This document shows positions 43,210 to 49,219 of a stretch of DNA of 49,219 nucleotides, piece by piece. This DNA is from Verrucomicrobiota bacterium (lineage in GTDB: Bacteria > Verrucomicrobiota > Lentisphaeria > Oligosphaerales > Oligosphaeraceae): contig JAGVUR010000214.1 of assembly GCA_019136135.1 (NCBI GenBank), positions 1-49,219 on the forward strand, given 5' to 3'. Every line of letters begins with the position of its first letter. The first letter of the stretch is position 1. Under the pieces are notes generated by a model. That model worked only from the letters and a program-made list of their open reading frames with translations. It was not told where the DNA came from and made no database searches. A program made the position numbers and the translations under genes.

Positions 43210-43263
43210 AGGAGTCGTTCAAAAATTAAGGCAACAGTTCCGGAATTGTTTTGAACGACTCCT
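43210..43263. repeat. Palindromic dispersed element, copy 2
   Basis: Outer arms AGGAGTCGTTCAAAA (43210-43224) and TTTTGAACGACTCCT (43249-43263) are perfectly complementary over 15 bp, around a 24-base centre with the near-palindrome CAGTTCCGGAATTG. It may end MFS transcription, but the T run after it is weak. The rest of the gap to 43412 probably holds the promoter of the next operon. Confidence 0.92.
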
Positions 43264-43412
43264 AAGTTTTCTTGCAAAATCATAAAAAACATCCTTTCGC
43301 ACTTGCCCTTTTCAAAATCCCATTCAAATTATTAGAATGTATTGTTTTGCAAACGTGTTTTGGAAACAAGATTTGCACATGAGTTTAAAAAACGCCACTT
43401 GAGGAACTTACC

Positions 43413-44171
43413 ATGAAACTTACACCTTGCCTTGAATTGTTCTTCACAGACCTTCCATTCGCCGATCGAATAGCAGCCGTAGCCGACTGCGGCTACCAGG
43501 CAGGTGAATTCTGGGGACCGGGAAACAAGGACATCGACGCAATCGCAAAGGCCGCGGAAAGAAACAACGTCACGATCACGTCCTTCACCAGCTGCATCGC
43601 AGGACTCACGGACCCGGCTACCCACGACCAAGTCGTCGAAAACTTCCCCAAGGACATTGAGACCGCCAAGCGCCTCAATTGCAAAACCGTCATCGCCCTC
43701 TCCGGAAATATCATCCCCAAGATGACCCGTTGCCAAATGTCCAAGAACGTCATCGAGGGACTCAAGAGGGTCGCGCCAATCGCGGAAGAGGCGGGAATCA
43801 CCATCGTGCTCGAACTCCTTAATTCAGCCGTCAACCACCATGACTACTACATCGACAACTCGGAAGACATGGCGGCGGTGCTCTGGGCAGTCAACTCCCC
43901 CAATGTCAAGGGACTCTACGACATCTACCACGCAGGAATCATGGAAGGAAACGTCACCGAAAAAATCCTCACAAACCTGGATATCATCGGACACTTCCAC
44001 GCCGCAGGAATCCCGGGCAGGCACGAAATGAAGCAAGGCGAACAAAACTATCCGTTCATCTGCAGGAAAATTGACGAGGCGGGATACGACGGATACCTCG
44101 GACTCGAATACATCCCGCTGAAGCCCTCCAAGATTTCGCTGATCGAAACTCGCGAGTGGCTTGAAAAATAA
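43413..44171 (+). CDS. Hydroxypyruvate isomerase-like TIM barrel
   Basis: 252 residues of the AP-endonuclease-2/xylose-isomerase-like family. Metal-ligand candidates are E134 (VLELLN), D170/H173 (LYDIYHAGIMEG), H194 or H196 (GHFHAAG) and E232 (LGLEY); GIPGRHEMKQGEQNYPFI matches Hyi/OtnI proteins that interconvert hydroxypyruvate or 2-oxo-tetronate with aldehyde forms. The true substrate may be another keto-acid or ketose. It begins a cassette with a Gfo/Idh oxidoreductase and a glycosidase, so a role in handling a sugar or sugar acid is likely. Confidence 0.8.
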   Translation: MKLTPCLELFFTDLPFADRIAAVADCGYQAGEFWGPGNKDIDAIAKAAERNNVTITSFTSCIAGLTDPATHDQVVENFPKDIETAKRLNCKTVIALSGNIIPKMTRCQMSKNVIEGLKRVAPIAEEAGITIVLELLNSAVNHHDYYIDNSEDMAAVLWAVNSPNVKGLYDIYHAGIMEGNVTEKILTNLDIIGHFHAAGIPGRHEMKQGEQNYPFICRKIDEAGYDGYLGLEYIPLKPSKISLIETREWLEK

Positions 44172-44236
44172 ACTCGAAAATCCACGCCCTCACCGAGGAC
44201 GCGGTAAAGACATAAAACAAACACGGAGAAAAACAA

Positions 44237-45256
44237 ATGGCTGACAAGAAAGTGAAAATCGGTTTCATCGGCTGCGGTGGCATTGCCAACTTCCACTTTG
44301 CACATTACGACAACAACAAGATTCCGGAAGCGCAAATCGTCGCCACTTGCGACTTGATTGACGAGCGCGCCAACGCCGCCGCCAAGCGTTTCGGCGCCAA
44401 GCCCTACAAGTGCTTCAAGGAAATGCTCTCCAAGGAAAAGCTGGATGCCGTGTACGTTTGTGTCGAACCATGCGCCCACGTCGCCGAAATGGAATTGGCA
44501 GCCCTCGAGAAGAACTGCCACCTCTTCGTCGAAAAGCCTGTCGCTCTGGATCTCGCCTATGCCCAGAAGGTCGAATCGATCCTTTTGAAGAAGAAGCTGA
44601 TCCACGCCGCCGGTTTCCAGGATCGCTACATCGACTTCATCCCGTACATGAAGAACTGGGTTGCCCAGTCCAAGGTCGGATTCTTCAACGCCTACTGGGT
44701 TGGCGGAATGCCTGGTGTGTGGTGGTGGAGACGCAGGGATACCTCCGGCGGACAGGCCGTCGAACAGACGATCCATACGTTTGACATGTGCCGCAACCTC
44801 TTCGGCGAAGTCGTCGAAGTCTCCGCTTTCGGGCGCCGCGGAATCATCACGGACGTTGAAAACTACGACACGGAAGACGCATCGGCAGTCAACCTCAAGT
44901 TCGAATCCGGCGTCATCGGAACCGTCTACTCCGGATGCTTCATCCGCGGCGGTGGCGGCAAGAACGGCATCGATGTCTATACGATGAACGGCAGACTCGA
45001 ATACGTCGAAAGAACGTCGTTGACCATTACCGAACCCAATAGGACCTTCACCTTCAAGGTCGGAAACGATTTCGGACAGGCCGAAGACGATGCGTTTATC
45101 GACGCGATCCTCGAAAACGACCAGTCGATCATCATCTCCAACTACTCGGAAGCCGTCAAGAACCTGGAATTGACACTCGCCGCCAACGAGTCCATGGACA
45201 ACAACGGCAAGGTCGTCCTACTCAACCAAAAGAGAAGCCGTGCCAGACGCTCATAA
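44237..45256 (+). CDS. Gfo/Idh/MocA-family oxidoreductase
   Basis: 339 residues. The NAD(P)-binding Rossmann motif GFIGCGGIA is at 9-17 and the EKP signature with the catalytic lysine at 99-101; a conserved histidine lies in EQTIHTFDM. The second domain (GFFNAYWVGGMPG onward) is the usual alpha/beta dehydrogenase fold. The substrate is presumably a sugar or inositol-like compound; it cannot be named. A strong terminator follows at 45308. Confidence 0.9.
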   Translation: MADKKVKIGFIGCGGIANFHFAHYDNNKIPEAQIVATCDLIDERANAAAKRFGAKPYKCFKEMLSKEKLDAVYVCVEPCAHVAEMELAALEKNCHLFVEKPVALDLAYAQKVESILLKKKLIHAAGFQDRYIDFIPYMKNWVAQSKVGFFNAYWVGGMPGVWWWRRRDTSGGQAVEQTIHTFDMCRNLFGEVVEVSAFGRRGIITDVENYDTEDASAVNLKFESGVIGTVYSGCFIRGGGGKNGIDVYTMNGRLEYVERTSLTITEPNRTFTFKVGNDFGQAEDDAFIDAILENDQSIIISNYSEAVKNLELTLAANESMDNNGKVVLLNQKRSRARRS

Positions 45257-45307
45257 CAAGCTCTCGTGTAAAAGCAATGTGCAGATAACCTCGATCTGAA
45301 CACATCC

Positions 45308-45347
45308 GGCCGCCAGATGCAATTGTGCGTTTGGCGGCCTTTTTTTG
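45308..45347 (+). terminator. Strong Rho-independent terminator before the GH gene
   Basis: GGCCGCCA (45308-45315) pairs with TGGCGGCC (45332-45339), with an inner GCA/TGC stem, then eight T (45340-45347). It ends 27 bases before the next ATG, leaving no room for a separate promoter between them. Confidence 0.9.
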
Positions 45348-45374
45348 GCAATCGATTATCAAGGAGAATCCAAC

Positions 45375-46664
45375 ATGGTCAACATCCCAAGTCACCTACC
45401 CAAAAAACTGGCAATCTCTTTTTGGATCTGGGCGCCGATCAGCGTCAGGAAAAACAATCCATACCTGGATTTTGACAAGACCATGACCGAACTCCGCGAA
45501 CGATCCTACAATTGCGTCAGAATCGAAAGCGCGGCAGGATTCACACATGACAAAAACGGAACGCCACGGGGAAACGTAAGAGTCCATACTTCATTCGGCG
45601 GACACGAACAATTCGTAAGACAAAACGAAACCGTCGACAATGGACTCTGCAACTGCCTCGAAAGACTCGTCGACCTCTTCGAAAACGCAAAAAAACACAA
45701 CGTCTATGTCATCCTGTCATCCTGGTTCTTCCTCCATACGTACTGGATGATGGACGAAGCAATCACCAAAAGCATTCTGGATTTGCATCCCGACCAGTAT
45801 TTCCAGTTCTTCGCTGAGCAGTACGACTTGATCCTGAAAGAACTCAAGGCAAGAAACCTGGAAAAACAACTCGCTTTCCTTGAACTGCAAAACGAGGTCG
45901 ATGGACTAAGCTTCATACGCAAAGCAACAGGATTCCAAAACGACGAGGACAAATTCAACCACTTCAGGATCCTCCATGAAAAAGCGATCGGCTGGCTGCG
46001 ACAGCGACATCCTGACATCCTCGTCGGATACGATACGCAAACGATGAAGACGCAGCAGGCGCTCATGCCTAGAAACGCACAGGTCTGGAACGCCCATACC
46101 TACTACATGTGGCCAGTCTATGGAGTCTTCGAACAAGGACTGCTCTCGAAAAATATCGACATGAACGACCCTGAATCCTTCAAGCACGTCAGGCCATTCC
46201 TCAGGGACGACTACGTACCCTTCAGCGAAATCCTCAAGACAAGGGAAGGATTGCTTGACGCGGGAGTCGGTTGGACAAGGCGTGTCTGGCTATACAGAAA
46301 CCTCGACCCCGACAAGATCCCGCAATTGGAAAAAATCCTCGAGGACCAGCTCGAACTCGATGCGCCAAGCTTTAGGCGCGAAGCGGATGAGCAAGTCCAA
46401 TCCGCCGTCAGCATCAGGGACAAAATCCTCCCCGGCGTCCCGCTTGTCTATTCGGAAGGCTCAACCTATTGCGCAAGCAACCTCCTCTCCTGGGAGGAAA
46501 GATCGGACACCTACTGGAAAACATTGGAACACATGACCAGAAGACTCGCGGAAAACAACTTCTGGGGATACGTGCCAAGAACAAATGGAGGCCCCGACGA
46601 TCGGGCATGGAAGGAATATCCGCAACGCCTCAAGTACCTCAACGAACTCTTCCTCTCGCTCTAA
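45375..46664 (+). CDS. Cytoplasmic GH5-like (clan GH-A) glycosidase
   Basis: 429 residues from ATG 45375, which has AAGGAGAA 7 bases upstream; an earlier in-frame codon at 45345 falls inside the terminator. The TIM-barrel features are ISFWIWAPIS, RIESAAGFTHD, acid/base candidate E174 in LELQNEVDG and nucleophile candidate E361 in PLVYSEGS. No signal peptide is visible, so it probably works on imported oligosaccharides inside the cell. It shares the catalytic Glu pattern with the 26155 protein but little else. Confidence 0.7.
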   Translation: MVNIPSHLPKKLAISFWIWAPISVRKNNPYLDFDKTMTELRERSYNCVRIESAAGFTHDKNGTPRGNVRVHTSFGGHEQFVRQNETVDNGLCNCLERLVDLFENAKKHNVYVILSSWFFLHTYWMMDEAITKSILDLHPDQYFQFFAEQYDLILKELKARNLEKQLAFLELQNEVDGLSFIRKATGFQNDEDKFNHFRILHEKAIGWLRQRHPDILVGYDTQTMKTQQALMPRNAQVWNAHTYYMWPVYGVFEQGLLSKNIDMNDPESFKHVRPFLRDDYVPFSEILKTREGLLDAGVGWTRRVWLYRNLDPDKIPQLEKILEDQLELDAPSFRREADEQVQSAVSIRDKILPGVPLVYSEGSTYCASNLLSWEERSDTYWKTLEHMTRRLAENNFWGYVPRTNGGPDDRAWKEYPQRLKYLNELFLSL

Positions 46665-46711
46665 AGAGTCGTTCGAAAATTTAGGCAACAGTTCTGGAAT
46701 TATTTTGTGTG
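46664..46711. repeat. Palindromic dispersed element, copy 3 (diverged)
   Basis: Starts at the last base of the GH stop codon (taaAGAGTCGTTC) and aligns with copies 1 and 2 through GGCAACAGTTCTGGAATTATTTTG, with several substitutions. About 15 bases after it, GTCGCACTTGCC also matches the flank of copy 2 (TTCGCACTTGCC at 43290-43301), so the shared segment is longer than the palindrome. Confidence 0.8.
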
Positions 46712-46832
46712 CAATTAGAAAAAAAACACATGTCGCACTTGCCAAATCTATTATTAAGGGTTATGGTTAATTAATTGTCTCCAAGTATCTCTTTAACTAG
46801 TCAATGTCACACCAACAATCCTGGGGCTCACA

Positions 46833-47906
46833 ATGAGTGAAGAACAATCCGACAAACTAAAACTGAAACTCAAGAGCACGGACACCAACCGTTTCAAGGT
46901 CGAAACGAGTACCCATAAAGTCCAAAAGCCAGATGTTCCGGCGAGCGAAGGACCAGAGATCCAAGCGCCAACCCAGCAAATCAGCGACCCGATGTCGCAA
47001 CGCCAGACAAACACGGGTCGATTTAAGCGGGTTGACGTCTCTGGCCAAGACGCGACCGCAACGACCATCGCCATGCCCGGCGCCGCACAGGATGACGGAA
47101 TCAAGAAAACCGAAACTGTCAGGCTCAAGGTCGTCAGGGCGACCCCAACTGAGCAGCCCGCTCCATCTGCCGCACCGGCAATCAACCTTGGAAGCACTCC
47201 TGCCGCTCCAACGGCTCCTGCGGCTCCTGCATCCTCGTCTTCCACCATCAAACTCAACCTCAGGCGCCCCGCAGGACCCGCAGTGCCAGAAGCACCTGCC
47301 GCGCCGGCGGCACCCGAGTCGCCAGCGACACCATCAACGGGAACCTTGAAAATCAGGCCTCCCGAAGGAGCTGCGCAGACTCCCCCACCCGCAGCAGGAA
47401 GCGCGGCCGCAACGGTAAAACTCACGCTTCCCAGCCAGCAACAGGCTGCTCCAGCAGAACCTGAAGCAAGACCGAAGCTCTCGATCAAAAAGGATGACGC
47501 TCCTGCAACGCCGACCGCAGAAGGTACAGTCGCAGTGCCCCCGCCTGCCGAAGAAGCGCCCAAGCCAGGCGGAAAGTTGAAACTCGTCTCGAAAAAGGAT
47601 AGTGCCGCCGCAACTGTCGCCGCTCCGCCTCCAACACCAACCAAGACAGAAGAAGAAAAAGCCGAGGGCGAAGAACAAGCTGCCCCGCAGGAACAGAAGA
47701 AGGAAGCGGGCAAGACGATCTTGGCAAAACCAAAACGTGATGACGACAGACCCGGCCAGGATCTGCCAATGCCCGGCCAATACGGTGCCTACCAAGGCGA
47801 GAGTGAATTGGGCGTATTCGAAGGTGTCGCAGCCATCATCGCTTTCCTGGGCGTTGGCTTCGGAGTCTACCAACTGGTGATGGATCTCCTCAACCACATC
47901 CAGTAA
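46833..47906 (+). CDS. Tail-anchored disordered protein with basic repeat motifs
   Basis: 357 residues, largely Ala/Pro/Lys low complexity, with a hydrophobic helix at about 329-350 near the C-terminus and no signal peptide, so it should be a tail-anchored membrane protein with a cytoplasmic body. About nine short motifs of the form (T)-hydrophobic-K/R-hydrophobic recur: TNRFKV (18), TGRFKR (61), TVRLKV (95), TIKLNL (138), TLKIRP (171), TVKLTL (194), KLSIKK (215), KLKLVS (248), TILAKP (295). They are spaced by acidic or proline-rich linkers. No family recognised. It has its own terminator after the stop. Confidence 0.75.
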   Translation: MSEEQSDKLKLKLKSTDTNRFKVETSTHKVQKPDVPASEGPEIQAPTQQISDPMSQRQTNTGRFKRVDVSGQDATATTIAMPGAAQDDGIKKTETVRLKVVRATPTEQPAPSAAPAINLGSTPAAPTAPAAPASSSSTIKLNLRRPAGPAVPEAPAAPAAPESPATPSTGTLKIRPPEGAAQTPPPAAGSAAATVKLTLPSQQQAAPAEPEARPKLSIKKDDAPATPTAEGTVAVPPPAEEAPKPGGKLKLVSKKDSAAATVAAPPPTPTKTEEEKAEGEEQAAPQEQKKEAGKTILAKPKRDDDRPGQDLPMPGQYGAYQGESELGVFEGVAAIIAFLGVGFGVYQLVMDLLNHIQ

Positions 47907-47944
47907 CCTGCGCAACACAACCCATTGGTATTTGATTGACACTC

Positions 47945-47979
47945 AACGCCGCCGATGCATGAAACGCTTCGGCGGCGTT
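47945..47979 (+). terminator. Probable terminator after the tail-anchored protein gene
   Basis: Arms AACGCCGCCGA and TCGGCGGCGTT form an 11-bp stem, followed by a short T-rich tail (CTTGTCT). The remainder of the gap to 48177 is AT-rich and probably holds the promoter of the helicase gene. Confidence 0.75.
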
Positions 47980-48177
47980 CTTGTCTCTACAGAATAAACA
48001 GAATGCCCAGTTTGGATCTTGTGGGAAAATCAAATAATCCAGATGATTGCTATAACTTTCATTATGATTTATTATGACTATTTTTCCTACATAAAAAATA
48101 ACTTTATTAGTTGCATTTTTTGCAAGAGCGATTATTCTATGGTTATTTTCATGAAATCAACCATATGAGAGGAGTCA

Positions 48178-49219
48178 ATGACTGGAGGCTTATCGTTATT
48201 CATCCCCCCGATATCGGAATGGTTCCGCAGTCGTCATGTTAGTCCCACGGAGCCCCAATCTCTTGCCTGGCCCAAGATTGCTTCTGGAGAGAACGTCTTG
48301 GTCACCGCTCCCACTGGCAGCGGCAAGACATTGACTGCCTTTTTGTGGGCGATCAACCAGCTTCTTTCGGGAGCGTGGCAACCCGGACAATGCTCCGCAA
48401 TCTACATTTCACCGCTCAAGGCGCTGAATAACGACATTAGCCAGAACCTGCAGGTCCCATTGGCCGAAATCCAGGCGATCGCCAAGCAGCAAGGCATCAA
48501 GCTGCCAAAACCAACCATTCACGTCAGAAGCGGCGACACATCGACATCAGAGCGGCAACGCATCTGGAAACGACACCCCGAAATCCTCATCACCACCCCG
48601 GAAAGCCTGTTTCTCCTGCTGATGAACCCCAGGGCAAAGGAGCTTTTCAACGCCGTCAAAACCGTGATTTTGGACGAAATCCACGCCATTGTCGGAAGCA
48701 AGCGCGGAGTTCAATTGGCTGCGTCGCTCCAATGGCTGACCTTGTACGCGGGCGATTACCAGCGAATCGCGCTTTCGGCTACCGTCAACCCGCCGGAACT
48801 CACAGCGGAATACGCCGCAGGAATCGATCCAACCACACGCAAGCCAAGGCATATCGCAACGGTTAGATGCTCGACGCCGAAAGCCTACGACATCGGAATC
48901 CATCTCCTCTACTCCGATGATAGCACGCCGCACCCAGAACAAGACGCCTGGTTCAAAACCGCAGACTTCATCAAACCCAGGCTACAAGAAAACAACTCGA
49001 CGCTTGTCTTCGTCAACGCCAGAAACACATGCGAGAAAATTGCACTGAGAATCAATGAAGACCAACCAGATTTGCTCGCATTCTCACACCATGGCTCATT
49101 GGCAAAAGACATCAGGCTGGCTGTCGAAAAACGAATGAAAAACGGCGAGTTGAAGGCGATTATCGCAACGTCCTCATTGGAACTGGGCATCGACGTCGGA
49201 GCCATTGACGAAGTGATCC
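48178..49219 (+). CDS. Lhr-type DEAD/DEAH-box helicase (5' part)
   Basis: At least 347 residues; the reading frame is open to the window edge, so the gene is cut off. ATG 48178 has GAGAGGAG 4 bases upstream. The Q-like motif PTEPQSLAW, Walker A APTGSGKT (44-51), TTPESL, DEIH and SAT are present, then VFVNARNTCEKIA and SSLELGIDVGAID from the second RecA domain. This arrangement is typical of large helicase-related (Lhr) proteins, 3'-5' DNA/RNA translocases linked to DNA repair. The C-terminal Lhr domains are not in view. Confidence 0.88.
   Translation, partial: MTGGLSLFIPPISEWFRSRHVSPTEPQSLAWPKIASGENVLVTAPTGSGKTLTAFLWAINQLLSGAWQPGQCSAIYISPLKALNNDISQNLQVPLAEIQAIAKQQGIKLPKPTIHVRSGDTSTSERQRIWKRHPEILITTPESLFLLLMNPRAKELFNAVKTVILDEIHAIVGSKRGVQLAASLQWLTLYAGDYQRIALSATVNPPELTAEYAAGIDPTTRKPRHIATVRCSTPKAYDIGIHLLYSDDSTPHPEQDAWFKTADFIKPRLQENNSTLVFVNARNTCEKIALRINEDQPDLLAFSHHGSLAKDIRLAVEKRMKNGELKAIIATSSLELGIDVGAIDEVI

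Overview
The window reads as a chromosomal segment of a bacterium, most likely from the PVC superphylum and plausibly an anaerobic Lentisphaerota or Kiritimatiellota-like lineage. This is inferred from the gene mix (a PVC-style merged secE/rpoBC/str/S10 cluster, a glycyl radical enzyme, GH5-like hydrolases, Gfo/Idh oxidoreductases, short tandem-repeat arrays between genes) and has not been tested by phylogeny. The part right of 24 kb is mixed in direction and more accessory.

Layout. Positions 1-485 hold no gene but three different tandem arrays (40, 9 and 7 bp units), a dispersed 30-bp motif and a terminator. From 23603 down to 486 everything runs on the minus strand and forms one translation/transcription block: rpsA, tRNA-Thr, tuf, rpmG, tRNA-Trp, secE, nusG, rplK-rplA-rplJ-rplL, rpoB-rpoC, rpsL, rpsG, an EF-G paralogue, rpsJ, rplC, rplD, rplW, rplB, rpsS. 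The S10 part stops with a terminator directly after rpsS, so rplV-rpsC and later genes must lie elsewhere. Copies of the 30-bp motif lie in opposite orientation just outside both ends of this block.

From 24.2 to 29.1 kb (plus strand) lie a short, divergent glycyl radical enzyme without an activase beside it and a large secreted GH5-like hydrolase. From 33.3 to 29.2 kb (minus) lie a zinc-ribbon pseudokinase with a membrane segment, an FAD-dependent oxidoreductase and ispG. Two identical tRNA-Glu genes (plus) follow. Then comes the minus-strand cluster thrS, infC (apparent AUC start), rpmI, rplT, with a PP2C phosphatase and hisB upstream of it. From 38.8 to 43.2 kb (plus) two GT-C-like membrane proteins and an MFS transporter are tightly coupled. 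From 43.4 to 46.7 kb a sugar-acid/sugar isomerase-like TIM barrel, a Gfo/Idh/MocA oxidoreductase and a cytoplasmic GH5-like hydrolase form a carbohydrate cassette, with a strong terminator before the hydrolase. A tail-anchored, disordered repeat-motif protein and the 5' part of an Lhr-type helicase end the window.

Most notable observations: a palindromic dispersed element in three copies; natural substitutions at classic rifampicin (RpoB 526) and streptomycin (S12 88) sites; a very large insertion in the RpoC trigger loop; a spdEFG2/mtEF-G2-like EF-G in the str-operon position; an orphan glycyl radical enzyme; a pseudokinase that has lost nearly every catalytic residue; and a tail-anchored protein built from about nine short basic motifs.
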